Shown: positions 15,742 to 23,732, counted from the stretch's first letter. The stretch is DNA of 35,208 bases from Acidimicrobiia bacterium (GCA_025357995.1 JANYLF010000068.1:1-35208); one strand, 5' to 3'. Numbers and translations are program-made. Notes: a model not told the origin generated them from the sequence alone.

Positions 15742-16175
15742 CCGATGCAACCACCCAGCTGGAGACGATCGAACAGACCGTCCATATCGAGGCGAGTCCG
15801 GAGACGGTCTGGACGTTCTGGACCGACCCGGCACGCATCTGCCAATGGATGGGGATCGAGGCCGAGTTGGACCCCGAGACCGGTGGCCTGTTTCGCGTCG
15901 TACTGGCAGAGGGCCCCGTGATGCTCGGAGAGTTCGTCGAGCTCGACCCACCCCGTCGACTGGTGTTCACGTTCGGCTGGGAAGGTGGGGGTCCCGGTGG
16001 TCCCATGGCGCCCGGATCATCTCGGGTCGAGGTCACGCTGGAACCCGACGGGAGCAACACCGTGCTGACCCTCCGTCACGAGCTGCCGTCGACCCACGCC
16101 GCCGACCACGCGAAGGGATGGGCGTACTTCGTCGGCGAACGGCTGGTGGCCTACGCAAACGAGGTGCAGTCGTGA
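15738..16175 (+). CDS. SRPBCC/AHSA1-family lipid- or ligand-binding protein
   Basis: This 145-residue protein begins with the family's first strand (IEQTVHIEASPETVWTFWTDPARICQWMG) and continues with the helix-grip pattern DPETGGLFRVVL, GEFVELDPPRRLVFTFGW and a long C-terminal helix (HAKGWAYFVGERLVAYA). AHSA1-type proteins bind hydrophobic ligands in a central cavity; none are known to act with a fixed substrate. It is coupled to the regulator by ATGA, a common actinobacterial ArsR-AHSA1 pair. GGGA at 15726-15729, 8 nt upstream, may serve as ribosome-binding site. Confidence 0.86.
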   Translation: MTDATTQLETIEQTVHIEASPETVWTFWTDPARICQWMGIEAELDPETGGLFRVVLAEGPVMLGEFVELDPPRRLVFTFGWEGGGPGGPMAPGSSRVEVTLEPDGSNTVLTLRHELPSTHAADHAKGWAYFVGERLVAYANEVQS

Positions 16176-16217
16176 CTCCGGCGATGCCCAGAGACCTCAC
16201 GCACCTGGAGCCTGCAA

Positions 16218-16847
16218 TTACGTCGTGAGCGAGATCACAAGCAGTGCTTGCGCGACGTGATAGGTCACGATGATCGCGAGTGGTTGCCACCTTCGTGAGC
16301 GGACGAAGCGGTCCTCGCCGATCAGCGCGTCCGATGTCATGAAGAGCAGCGCGCCGACGGCTGCGACCGGGTTGCCACACGCGACCGCGCTGCTCACCAT
16401 GATCAGGATCGTGACCACGTAGGCGATGACCGGAGCGATCAACTCGGGGTGCCGTGACGCGCGGATACCGCGGACGAGTCGCATGCCCAGTACGGCCGCA
16501 ATCAGCACTACCGGGATCGCGAACAACCAGGTCCCGTCGCTCGCCTGGTTCAAGCCCACGACGTACGCGATGTGCCCGAGCAGGAACGACGCGAGACCCG
16601 CTACGAACGCGTCCGAGGGCAACATCAGGAAAACATCACCCGCGAGCGACAGGACCAGCGCGATCACGAACCACGTGCGCGTGCTCGACGATGCCGGGTC
16701 GAGCGTGATCGCGGCACCGATCATCAAGACCAAGGTGAGCGGCTTGCACACGTAGATGCCGGTCCGGCGATCCCACCCGACCGAGACCCAGTTGCCGATC
16801 GCCGCGGCTCCCGCCGCGATCAACAATCCGACGGCGAGCGCGTTCAT
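16218..16847 (-). CDS. YhhN/TMEM86-family lysoplasmalogenase-like membrane protein
   Basis: This 209-residue protein is almost entirely hydrophobic, with about seven to eight membrane helices. It has the family landmarks of YhhN/TMEM86: YVCKPLTLVLMI with a lysine in the first third, LSLAGDVFLMLP with an acidic residue at the end of a helix, FLLGHIAYVVG, and LLFMTSDALIG. Family members hydrolyse the vinyl-ether bond of lysoplasmalogen; activity here is unproven. The only plausible start is ATG 16847, yet the nearest -10 (TATCGT) points 20 nt upstream of it, where a separate 7-codon ORF begins. Confidence 0.83.
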   Translation of the reverse strand: MNALAVGLLIAAGAAAIGNWVSVGWDRRTGIYVCKPLTLVLMIGAAITLDPASSSTRTWFVIALVLSLAGDVFLMLPSDAFVAGLASFLLGHIAYVVGLNQASDGTWLFAIPVVLIAAVLGMRLVRGIRASRHPELIAPVIAYVVTILIMVSSAVACGNPVAAVGALLFMTSDALIGEDRFVRSRRWQPLAIIVTYHVAQALLVISLTT

Positions 16848-16867
16848 CGACGGTCTCGGGTCGCCAT
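16844..16867 (-). CDS. Putative 7-codon leader ORF before the lysoplasmalogenase gene
   Basis: ATG at 16867 lies 6 nt after a TATCGT hexamer (minus strand) and is followed by six codons (Ala-Thr-Arg-Asp-Arg-Arg) and TGA. That TGA overlaps the ATG of the next gene (ATGA). If transcription starts at or near 16867, the ribosome would translate this short frame first and could then restart on the lysoplasmalogenase ATG. The frame is too short for any coding statistic, so this is an inference from position only. Confidence 0.35.
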   Translation of the reverse strand: MATRDRR

Positions 16868-16872
16868 CGTGG

Positions 16873-16879
16873 CACGATA
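16873..16879. promoter_or_regulatory. Overlapping divergent -10 elements between the YhhN and YihY genes
   Basis: The minus strand reads TATCGT (16879-16874), 6 nt before ATG 16867. The plus strand reads CACGAT (16873-16878), 7 nt before GTG 16886. The plus element is a weak match, keeping only the key A and T. The two share five bases, so one open complex would exclude the other. Confidence 0.42.
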
Positions 16880-16885
16880 GGCCAC

Positions 16886-17695
16886 GTGCAGATCCGCGCC
16901 CGTCTCGACCGTGCGCGCCGCGACGGCTGGGAAGTCCAACGCCGGTTCGGGGCAATCCGCGGCGGGAACCTCTCGGCCGCAATCAGTATGCGCGCATTCC
17001 TCGCGTTGTTTCCGATCGCTCTCCTCGCCATCGCGTTTGTCGGGTTCGCGGGCGGCGACGCCCACACCGTGGCACGCAACATCGCCAACGCGCTCGGGCT
17101 GGGCGACGACCTCAGCACGTCGTTGACCAAGGTGGTCCTGAGCGCGCAGCATCGGAGCGTGGAGTCCAGCATCGTCGGCGTGATCGGCCTGGTGTGGACC
17201 GGTACCGGGCTTAGCGCGGCGGTGAACGCCGCGTGGGACGACGCGTGGGACGTCAAAGGAGGCGCCTGGCGCGGCCGGACCGCGGGCGTGCTCTGGCTGC
17301 TGGGCGGGCTCGGCTTCCTCACCCTGATCGTGGGCACGGCGGTGTTGTTGCGCCAGGCGAACATCCTGTTGGAGTTCGGCATCATCGGCGGAGTCGCCGC
17401 CAACTCACTCTTCTTCTATTGGACCGCGATCGTCCTTCCGGCGCGCGACATCCCTCGGCGGGCGATGCGATTCCCGGCGATATGCGCCGGCGCCGCATTG
17501 GAGATCCTCAAGGTGATCGGCTCGACCATCGTGCCCGAGCTCGTCCTGCGCTCCTCCGCGCTGTACGGCGCGATCGGCGCGGTCTTCGCGATTCTGGTCT
17601 GGCTGCTCGTGCTGGGCCGACTGGTCGTGTACACCGCGCTCCTCGAACGCGTGCGCTGGGACGCGAGTCGGGTCACGGACTCAACCGCTGGATGA
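16886..17695 (+). CDS. YihY/BrkB-family inner-membrane protein
   Basis: This 269-residue protein has the pattern of the YihY/virulence-factor-BrkB family: an amphipathic N-terminus, GGNLSAAISMRAFLALFPIALL as first helix, WTGTGLSAAVNAAWDDAWDV as the conserved centre, and four further helices ending in AILVWLLVLGRLVVYTALL. Six membrane spans are likely. Function is unresolved in the family; it was once misnamed ribonuclease BN. The GTG start is supported by distance from the shared divergent promoter. Its 3' end overlaps the convergent pdxH gene by 23 bases. Confidence 0.86.
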   Translation: MQIRARLDRARRDGWEVQRRFGAIRGGNLSAAISMRAFLALFPIALLAIAFVGFAGGDAHTVARNIANALGLGDDLSTSLTKVVLSAQHRSVESSIVGVIGLVWTGTGLSAAVNAAWDDAWDVKGGAWRGRTAGVLWLLGGLGFLTLIVGTAVLLRQANILLEFGIIGGVAANSLFFYWTAIVLPARDIPRRAMRFPAICAGAALEILKVIGSTIVPELVLRSSALYGAIGAVFAILVWLLVLGRLVVYTALLERVRWDASRVTDSTAG

Positions 17696-18278
17696 CCCAC
17701 GTCTCGCCGCGTCGCGTGTACACGACCCGGTCGTGCACGCGATCGGCGCCGCTCTTCCAGAACTCGATCGACGTCGGTTCGATGCGGTAGCCACCCCAAT
17801 ATGGCGGCAACGGCACGTCGCCGGGGTAGCGCAGCTCCGCCTCGCGTACCTGAGCCTCCAGCGTGACGCGGTCCGCGACCGGCATGCTCTGCTGCGACGC
17901 CCACGCGCCGATCTGATGGCCGCGCGGCCGGCCCGCAAAGTACGCAGCGGACTCCGTTCGAGTCACGCGCATCGCGATCCCCTCGATCCGCACCTGCGCG
18001 TCGAGCTCGGACCAGTAAACGACGGCGGCGACCGCCTCGTTCGACGCGATCTCGCGGCCCTTCCGGCTCTCGTAGTTCGTGTAGAACACGAACCCGCGAG
18101 CGTCGAGACCACGCAACAACACGACGCGCGCGGACGGATGACCGTCATTCCCCACGGTCGCCACGGTCATCGCCGCGGCGCGATCACCGGTTGCCAGCAC
18201 GGCCTCGTCGTACCAATGCGAAAACTGCACGAACGGATCGGCGTCGACGGTTCGTTCGTCGGGTGCGTCGATCGGCAT
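17673..18278 (-). CDS. pdxH: Pyridoxamine 5'-phosphate oxidase
   Basis: This 201-residue FMN enzyme oxidises pyridoxine or pyridoxamine 5'-phosphate to pyridoxal 5'-phosphate, the cofactor used by the aminotransferase encoded upstream in this window. The sequence shows the N-terminal substrate/FMN region ARVVLLRGLDARGFVFYTNYESRKG, the QVRIEG strand, RPRGHQIGAWASQQS, and the C-terminal PxYWGGYRIEP and FW segment that close the active site. Length and order match PdxH rather than the split F420-dependent homologues. TAGCGT lies 6 nt before the ATG. It overlaps YihY tail to tail. Confidence 0.95.
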   Translation of the reverse strand: MPIDAPDERTVDADPFVQFSHWYDEAVLATGDRAAAMTVATVGNDGHPSARVVLLRGLDARGFVFYTNYESRKGREIASNEAVAAVVYWSELDAQVRIEGIAMRVTRTESAAYFAGRPRGHQIGAWASQQSMPVADRVTLEAQVREAELRYPGDVPLPPYWGGYRIEPTSIEFWKSGADRVHDRVVYTRRGETWVIQRLSP

Positions 18279-18284
18279 GTTCCT

Positions 18285-18290
18285 ACGCTA
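18285..18290 (-). promoter_or_regulatory. Putative -10 element (TAGCGT) for pdxH
   Basis: On the minus strand TAGCGT is followed by 6 nt and ATG 18278, fitting a leaderless transcript. Confidence 0.58.
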
Positions 18291-18306
18291 CGCGGTCATT
18301 GCTCGG

Positions 18307-18312
18307 TACGCT
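18307..18312 (+). promoter_or_regulatory. Putative -10 element (TACGCT) for the membrane protein gene
   Basis: TACGCT is followed by 8 nt and ATG 18321. It lies 17 bases from the divergent pdxH -10, so the two promoters are packed back to back. Confidence 0.52.
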
Positions 18313-18320
18313 CCCCACCG

Positions 18321-19064
18321 ATGTTGCCCTCCACCCAACACGATTCGCTCGCGATGCGCGTGCGCGCCATCTATCGCGACGCCCACTCCATGTATCGCGC
18401 GCACTTCGGGTTCATCATCGGAAGTGCCGCGCTGGTACTCGCGCCGTTCGCGATTCTCGACGGATTCGGTCTCATCGGTTCCGACACCTCGAGCACGCGG
18501 CCGTGGGTCATCGCGGCCACCATCTTCGTGGCGATCGCGACGACCGGATTGAGCAGCCTGGCCGGACTCTTCTACTCAGGCCTCCTCGACTACACCGCGG
18601 ACGCCTGGAACGAAGGTGGCGCGTCTCCGAGCCACCGCTCGGTGGCGCACAAACTCCCATGGCTCCAGCTCGTCATCGCGAGCGTCATCGCATTCGTCAT
18701 CGAGATCGTGGGGTTGATGACGCTGGTCCTCCCGGGTCTGGTGCTGTACACGCTCTTTGTCCTCACCGGACCAATGCTGGTGCGCGAGCGATTGACCGCC
18801 GTCGCCGCGCTCAAACGCAGCGCGGGTCTGGTCCGACGCAACCCCACGCTCGTGGTACTGGCCGTGCTCCTCCCGTCGATGGTCGAGAGCTCGATCGCCG
18901 ATTTCGCCGGTCTGATCTTCGGTCATCACCTCGCGATCGAACTCGTCGCGGAGGTAGTGGTGACGTTGTTTGCCGCGTCGTTTGTCGGTGTCCTCGAAGT
19001 GATCACCGCCCAACATCTCCAACGCGCTCATCCGCCGGACCGGCCCACGACGAACTCTGCGTGA
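18321..19064 (+). CDS. Multi-pass membrane protein, GPDPase-membrane-domain-like
   Basis: This 247-residue protein has a short basic N-terminus, then about six membrane helices arranged in pairs (FIIGSAALVLAPFAIL, VIAATIFVAIATTGLSSLAGLF, LVIASVIAFVIEIVGLMTLVLPGLVLYTLFVL, LVVLAVLLPSMV and a C-terminal pair). The amphipathic stretch MRVRAIYRDAHSMYRAHF and the LPGLVLYTLF...GPMLVRERLTAVAALKRSAGLVRRN block recall the membrane domain of glycerophosphodiester phosphodiesterases and the DUF975-like group. No catalytic domain is attached, so function is unknown. The ATG is supported by TACGCT 8 nt before it; earlier in-frame codons lie in the convergent pdxH region. Confidence 0.7.
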   Translation: MLPSTQHDSLAMRVRAIYRDAHSMYRAHFGFIIGSAALVLAPFAILDGFGLIGSDTSSTRPWVIAATIFVAIATTGLSSLAGLFYSGLLDYTADAWNEGGASPSHRSVAHKLPWLQLVIASVIAFVIEIVGLMTLVLPGLVLYTLFVLTGPMLVRERLTAVAALKRSAGLVRRNPTLVVLAVLLPSMVESSIADFAGLIFGHHLAIELVAEVVVTLFAASFVGVLEVITAQHLQRAHPPDRPTTNSA

Positions 19065-19110
19065 CGCAGCGTGGCGTGACAAACGGTCGAGCATGGGGGA
19101 AACTGGAGAT

Positions 19111-19638
19111 ATGGGCTTTCATCACCTCGCGATCGCAACCCGTGACCTCGAAGCAACGCACGCGTTCTACACCGGCGCGATGGGCTTCACGCTCGAGCGC
19201 GTCAACGCCGCTCCCACGCCGGACAACGGCTGGGCGCGCCACGTGTTCTACGACACCGGCAACGGCGAGATGATCGCGTTCTGGGATATTCACGACGACC
19301 CGACAATCGGCGACTTCGAACCGTCGATCTCCAAAGGACTCGGTCTGCCCCAGTGGACGAACCACATCGCGTTCGACGCGCCGAGCCTCGACGACCTCGC
19401 GGCCGCGCGCCAGCGGTGGCTCGACCACGGCTTCCACGTCTACGAGATCGACCACGGTTGGTGCACGTCGATCTACACGACCGACCCCAACGGCATCATG
19501 GTCGAGTTCTGTACCACCACGGCGGTCGCCACCGACGCCGACCGCGCGAATGCCGCGCGCCTACTCACCGCGACCAAGCCCGAACTCGAAGCCGCTCCCA
19601 GTGGCACGCTCTACAGCCCCGAGGGCGCGCCCGTTTGA
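19111..19638 (+). CDS. VOC (glyoxalase/bleomycin-resistance) family protein
   Basis: This 175-residue protein has a single vicinal-oxygen-chelate domain: it opens GFHHLAIATRDLEATHAFYTGAMGF with a metal-type histidine, has NHIAFDAPSLDDLAAARQRW at the start of the second module, and ends YTTDPNGIMVEFCTTT with the typical glutamate. Such proteins open rings, isomerise or bind small hydrophobic molecules; none is indicated here. I chose ATG 19111 because the protein then begins right at the first strand; an in-frame ATG at 19093 adds six residues. Neither has a clear -10 element, and GGAG sits only 2 nt before 19111, so the start is uncertain. Confidence 0.8.
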   Translation: MGFHHLAIATRDLEATHAFYTGAMGFTLERVNAAPTPDNGWARHVFYDTGNGEMIAFWDIHDDPTIGDFEPSISKGLGLPQWTNHIAFDAPSLDDLAAARQRWLDHGFHVYEIDHGWCTSIYTTDPNGIMVEFCTTTAVATDADRANAARLLTATKPELEAAPSGTLYSPEGAPV

Positions 19639-19658
19639 CTCGCGGTCTCGGCCGCTCG

Positions 19659-20867
19659 TTACGCGATCACGCCGGCGGCGCGCAGCGCGTCGACCGCGTC
19701 GTCATCGAGACCGAGCAGGTCACGCACCACCGAATCGGTGTGCTCGCCCAGCGCGGGCCCAACTGAGCGCACCGCGCCCGGAGTTCGCGACAACTTCGGA
19801 ACGATGCCGGCCATCGGCACCGCTCGTTCGAATCCGGCCGCGAGTCGCAAGATCATGTCGCGCGCGGCGATGTGCGAGTCGGCCGCGATGTCCGGCGCGG
19901 TGTTGATCAGACCGGCCGGGATCGAATATGCGTCCATCCGCTCGAGAATCTCGTCTGCGCTGAGCGTCGCGGTCCATGCCGCGACCTGCCCGTCGAGCGT
20001 CATCTGATCGGCCGCCCGTGCGGCGTGGGTCGCGTAGGGCGCGTTGAGATCGGGCCGGTCCATGGCCGCCACGAGGCGCGCGAATACGGCATCCGCATTC
20101 GCGGCGATCACTACGTCGCGGCCGTCGGCGGTCGGATACGCGTTCGAAGGCGCGACCCCGGGGAGGTAGCCACCCGTCCGACCCCGCACGACGCCCGCGA
20201 GCTCCGAGTCGGCGACGGTCGATTCCATGAGCGCGAGCACCGCCTCGTAGATCGCGACGTCGACCTCCTGACCGCGACCCGAGCCTTCCCGCTCGTGCAC
20301 CGCGGCCAACGTGCCGATCACCGCGAACAGCGCAGCCAACGCGTCACCGAGTGAGATCCCGGCGCGAGCGGGTGGCCGATCGGCATCCCCGGTCGTATGG
20401 CGGATCCCGCCCATGGCCTCGCCGATCGCACCGAAGCCCGGCTCGTGGGCTCGAGGCCCGTCCTGGCCAAACCCCGACACGTGCACCAAGACGAGCGCCG
20501 GATTCGCGGCCCCCAGCACGTCGTAGCCCAGGCCCCACTTCGCGAGCGTTCCAGGCTTGAAGTTCTCGACGATCACGTCGCAATGAGCCGCGAGGTCACG
20601 CACGATCTCGCGACCGCGGTCGGTCCGCAGATCGATGGCGACCGACTGCTTGTTCCGCGCGATCGCGGGCCACCACAACGAGTGGCCCTCGACGGTCACG
20701 CCCCATCCGCGCATGGGGTCGCCCACACCCGGCGGCTCGACCTTGATCACCTCAGCACCGAGGTCGCCCATGAGCTGGCTCGCGAACGGACCGGCGATGA
20801 ACGATCCGAGCTCGAGCACGCGCAGGCCGGCCAACGGTCCGGCGGAGGGCGGAGTCGCATCGTTCAC
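19659..20867 (-). CDS. CaiB/BaiF-family (class III) CoA transferase
   Basis: This 402-residue enzyme moves CoA between carboxylic acids through an aspartyl-anhydride intermediate. Motifs are LRVLELGSFIAGPFASQLMGDLGAEVIKVEPP (15-46), NFKPG, and the catalytic aspartate D175 in AGISLGDALAAL. The length is normal. Candidate substrates in the family include oxalate, carnitine, 2-methylacyl (racemase branch) and bile acids; none can be chosen here. The GTG start places the first strand about 15 residues in, as expected. It is divergent from the alpha/beta hydrolase gene, 20 bases away. A possible -10 on this strand (TAGGCG) sits only 3 nt from GTG, so the true start may be downstream. Confidence 0.87.
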   Translation of the reverse strand: MNDATPPSAGPLAGLRVLELGSFIAGPFASQLMGDLGAEVIKVEPPGVGDPMRGWGVTVEGHSLWWPAIARNKQSVAIDLRTDRGREIVRDLAAHCDVIVENFKPGTLAKWGLGYDVLGAANPALVLVHVSGFGQDGPRAHEPGFGAIGEAMGGIRHTTGDADRPPARAGISLGDALAALFAVIGTLAAVHEREGSGRGQEVDVAIYEAVLALMESTVADSELAGVVRGRTGGYLPGVAPSNAYPTADGRDVVIAANADAVFARLVAAMDRPDLNAPYATHAARAADQMTLDGQVAAWTATLSADEILERMDAYSIPAGLINTAPDIAADSHIAARDMILRLAAGFERAVPMAGIVPKLSRTPGAVRSVGPALGEHTDSVVRDLLGLDDDAVDALRAAGVIA

Positions 20868-20874
20868 AGACGCC

Positions 20875-20880
20875 TAGCCT
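20875..20880 (+). promoter_or_regulatory. Putative -10 element (TAGCCT) for the alpha/beta hydrolase gene
   Basis: TAGCCT is followed by 7 nt and ATG 20888. The complement of the same region is the only promoter-like stretch for the divergent CoA transferase. Confidence 0.55.
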
Positions 20881-20887
20881 GCCAAAG

Positions 20888-22126
20888 ATGGCGCAACCAT
20901 CTCCGACTCGGATCGGCCGCTACGACAACGCGTACCGCGTCGCGGTGTGGCACCGTGATCCACCGGCCGGCACCACGTGCACCCCACTCGTCCTCGATAC
21001 CCAGGACCGGGCGGTATGCCACGGCTGGCTCTATGCCCACGGCGGCGAGTCGACGGTCGCCGTGGTCATGCACCCTCGCGCCGACTTCTCCCACCACTAC
21101 GTGGTCCCGGGCTTGCTCGAAGCCGGGATCGCCGTGTTGGCCGTCAACAGTCGGTGGCTGAATAACGACACGACCCTGATCCACGAACAGGTGTTGCTCG
21201 ACGTGGCAGCGGGTGTCGCTGCAGCCCGAGCGCGCTACGAACGCGTCGTGTTGATCGGCAACAGCGGTGGCGCGTCGCTGTTCACGTTCTACCTGCACCA
21301 AGTGCTCGCACCCGACGGTGGCCGCCTGACCCATACTTCCGCCGGAGACGCGTTCGATCTCAACCGGTTCGACCTTCCCGACGCTGATCTCATGGTGTAC
21401 CTCGCGGGTCACGCCGGAGAGGGTCACTACTTGTTGCACGCGATCGATCCTTCGGTCGTCGACGAAGCCGATCCCATCTCGTGCAATCCGGATGTGGACC
21501 TTTACGATCCACGCAACGGATTCGTCGAGCCACCGGACGAGCCGCGGTACACCGCCGAGTTCCTCTCGCGCTACCGCGCCGCCCAACGGGCGCGGGTGGA
21601 ACGCATCGACGCGCGGGCACGCGAACTCGTCGCCGCGAAACGCGCGGCGCGCGGCGCGTGGGCGGGCGGCGATGGCACCACTGCAGACCGGCGGGCCGCA
21701 ATCGCGACGCACTTCATGTACGTGTACCGCACCGACGCCGACCCGCGCGCCGTCGATCGCTCCCTCGATCCTTCCGAACGGGACTACGGCTCGCTCTGGG
21801 GTCGTCGGCCGGACTGGATCAACTACGGCGCGGTCGGGTTCGGTCGCGTGGTCGCGCCCGAGGCGTGGCTCTCCACCTGGTCGGGGCTGTCGTCACAAGC
21901 CGAGATCGCAACCACCGGCGCCCGGATGACCCTCCCCGCATTGCAGGTGATCTACACGGGCGACAACTGCATCTATCCGTCGGACGACGCGCTGATCGCA
22001 TCGTCGCTCGCGACCACCGAGCTGGAACGCGTCACCGTCGCCGGCGACCACTACGGATTTCCGGCCGACCGCGGCCGTGACCCGGCGACGCGAATCGTGG
22101 CGGATTGGATCACGGCGCGCGCGTGA
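20888..22126 (+). CDS. Alpha/beta-hydrolase fold protein
   Basis: This 412-residue protein has an alpha/beta-hydrolase core with the nucleophile elbow LIGNSGGAS, giving S126. The likely triad is completed by an acid in the YTGDNCIYPSDDAL region and by H388 in AGDHYGFP near the C-terminus. An oxyanion region reads MHPRADFSHH (61-70). A charged insertion (about 230-265, RYRAAQRARVERIDARARELVAAKRAAR) may form a helical lid. Esterase, lipase or amidase activity is possible, but the substrate is unknown. Its neighbour, the CoA transferase, hints at acyl or carboxylate metabolism. The stop overlaps the convergent PAP2 gene by 17 bases. Confidence 0.78.
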   Translation: MAQPSPTRIGRYDNAYRVAVWHRDPPAGTTCTPLVLDTQDRAVCHGWLYAHGGESTVAVVMHPRADFSHHYVVPGLLEAGIAVLAVNSRWLNNDTTLIHEQVLLDVAAGVAAARARYERVVLIGNSGGASLFTFYLHQVLAPDGGRLTHTSAGDAFDLNRFDLPDADLMVYLAGHAGEGHYLLHAIDPSVVDEADPISCNPDVDLYDPRNGFVEPPDEPRYTAEFLSRYRAAQRARVERIDARARELVAAKRAARGAWAGGDGTTADRRAAIATHFMYVYRTDADPRAVDRSLDPSERDYGSLWGRRPDWINYGAVGFGRVVAPEAWLSTWSGLSSQAEIATTGARMTLPALQVIYTGDNCIYPSDDALIASSLATTELERVTVAGDHYGFPADRGRDPATRIVADWITARA

Positions 22127-22811
22127 CCTGCCCTGCTGGCGTGCGGGTCGTGAGCGACGGGAAGAACGCACGGGCGAGGAGCGCCACCCACAGTGCACCG
22201 AGGAGCCACCCGCCAATCACGTCGGTGATCCAGTGCACGCCGAGATACACGCGCGTGAGCCCGACGACGAGCGGCACCAGCGCAGCCAGAGCCCACCCCC
22301 ACCAAGGGATGGCGCGCTTGCGGAGGTGCCACCGCGCGACGAGCAACGCGCCCACGACAACCGTCGTGTTGAACGCGTGGCCCGACGGAAACGCACCATT
22401 GCCGATCACATCCAAATGGAGCGAGACCGGAGGCCGATGACGATCAACCACCGCCTTCGCAATGTCGACGATCAGTTCCGGTCCAACCATCGCGACCACG
22501 AGGAACGCTCCGGTCCAACGGTGGCGACGCAGTGTGAGCAGACCCACCCCGATCCCGCCGATGGCGATGAGCACCCAACCGCGACCGGTGGGTTGCGCAA
22601 CCCGCAAGGCATCCGTCAGGCCGGTCGAACGGCGCGCCACGAACCAATCGGTGACGGCGCGGTCCGGTCCCATCGGCCCCCGCCCGCCGACGAGTCGCAT
22701 GACCCAACCGACACCAACGCTCACGCCCAGCACGATCAGGACCGCGCCGACGACTCGTATCCACACGGCTTGGTGACGCACGCCGGATTCCCCATCGGCC
22801 GGCTGCACCAC
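22110..22811 (-). CDS. PAP2-family lipid phosphatase
   Basis: This membrane phosphatase, about 233 residues, has the three PAP2 signatures. Numbering from the alternative start at 22820, they are KAVVDRHRP (K122, R129, P130), PSGH (145-148) and TR-VYLGVHWITD (R190, H196, D200). Five to six membrane helices flank them. Such enzymes remove phosphate from phosphatidate, undecaprenyl pyrophosphate or similar lipids. I placed the start at GTG 22811 because TACGAT lies 7 nt before it; the ATG at 22820 is in frame but overlaps that -10 and would not be on such a transcript. The gene converges on the alpha/beta hydrolase gene. Confidence 0.85.
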   Translation of the reverse strand: MVQPADGESGVRHQAVWIRVVGAVLIVLGVSVGVGWVMRLVGGRGPMGPDRAVTDWFVARRSTGLTDALRVAQPTGRGWVLIAIGGIGVGLLTLRRHRWTGAFLVVAMVGPELIVDIAKAVVDRHRPPVSLHLDVIGNGAFPSGHAFNTTVVVGALLVARWHLRKRAIPWWGWALAALVPLVVGLTRVYLGVHWITDVIGGWLLGALWVALLARAFFPSLTTRTPAGQVTRAP

Positions 22812-22818
22812 GTCCCTC

Positions 22819-22828
22819 ATCGTAGAGT
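22819..22828. promoter_or_regulatory. Shared bidirectional promoter: opposed -10 elements overlapping by two bases
   Basis: The plus strand reads TAGAGT (22823-22828), 6 nt before ATG 22835. The minus strand reads TACGAT (22824-22819), 7 nt before GTG 22811. The TA at 22823-22824 belongs to both, so the two genes share a promoter core. Confidence 0.55.
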
Positions 22829-22834
22829 CGCCGC

Positions 22835-23728
22835 ATGAAGGTCCGCATCGGCTACGGATTCGGTACTCAGCGCGGCTTCACCGCACCGCGCTACGCGGCG
22901 ATGGTCGACGCGCTCGACGGGCTCGGATTCGATTCGCTGTGGCTCTCGGAACGCATCACCGCCGACGCGCCCGATCCGATCGTCGGACTGGCCGTGGCCG
23001 CCGGTCGTTCGGCGCGGCTCAAGCTCGGCACCAGTGTGCAGGTGCTTCCGGGTCGCAACCCGGCGTTGCTCGCCAAGGAGCTCGCGACCCTCGACGTGCT
23101 GTCCGACGGTCGATTCCTGCCCGCGTTCGGCCTCGGCATCGCGCATCCGGCGGAACAGCAAGCGTTCGGGATCGATCGGAAGGCGCGGGCGGCGTATTTC
23201 GAAGAGGCGCTGCCACTGCTGCGTCGATTTTGGCTCGAGGACGCCGTCGACCACGACGGCGATCGCTTCCACTACGAGGGGCTCACCGTGCGTCCAAAGC
23301 CGGTGCAGCAACCGCCCGACATCTGGCTGGGCGGCCGCGCGCCGGTCGAGCTGCGTCGGGTCGGGCGCCTGGCCGACGGTTGGCTCGCATCGTTCTCGAT
23401 GCCCGCCGAGTGCGCGGAAGGTCGATGCTCGATCGAAGCCACCGCGGCCGAGCACGGCCGGTCGATCGATCCGGAACACTTCGGCGCGATGATCCTCTAC
23501 GCGCCGGACGAACTCCCCGAGCCGGTGCGCGCGCTCATCGCGGGTCGTTCGCCTGAAGTCGATCCTCGTGATCTCGTCCCGAGCAACCTCGACGCATTGG
23601 AACGTCGGATCACCGAGTACGTAGACGTTGGAATCTCCAAGCTTGTGTTGGTCCCACTCCACGACCCCGTCGATTGGGCGACGGAGCTGGAACCGATCGC
23701 CCGACGCGTCCACCCGCTCCAGACCTGA
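22835..23728 (+). CDS. LLM-class, F420-dependent-type oxidoreductase
   Basis: This 297-residue protein has the luciferase-like TIM-barrel pattern: VRIGYGFGTQ as first strand, LGFDSLWLSERI (30-41), LKLGTSVQVLPGRNPALLAKELATLDVLSDGRFLPAFGLGI (about 62-102), and PDIWLGGRAPVELRRVGRLADGWL (161-184). Actinobacterial members mostly use coenzyme F420 rather than FMN. The proline-rich PKPVQQPP and the length fit the F420 group, though flavin use cannot be excluded. The reaction is unknown. Its TAGAGT -10 is shared head-on with that of the PAP2 gene. It converges on the EamA transporter with 4 bases between stops. Confidence 0.85.
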   Translation: MKVRIGYGFGTQRGFTAPRYAAMVDALDGLGFDSLWLSERITADAPDPIVGLAVAAGRSARLKLGTSVQVLPGRNPALLAKELATLDVLSDGRFLPAFGLGIAHPAEQQAFGIDRKARAAYFEEALPLLRRFWLEDAVDHDGDRFHYEGLTVRPKPVQQPPDIWLGGRAPVELRRVGRLADGWLASFSMPAECAEGRCSIEATAAEHGRSIDPEHFGAMILYAPDELPEPVRALIAGRSPEVDPRDLVPSNLDALERRITEYVDVGISKLVLVPLHDPVDWATELEPIARRVHPLQT

Positions 23729-23732
23729 CAAC

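Noticed and set aside
16844..16867. Treating the 7-codon frame as an N-terminal extension of the lysoplasmalogenase
   Set aside because: It is in a different frame and stops across the lysoplasmalogenase ATG.
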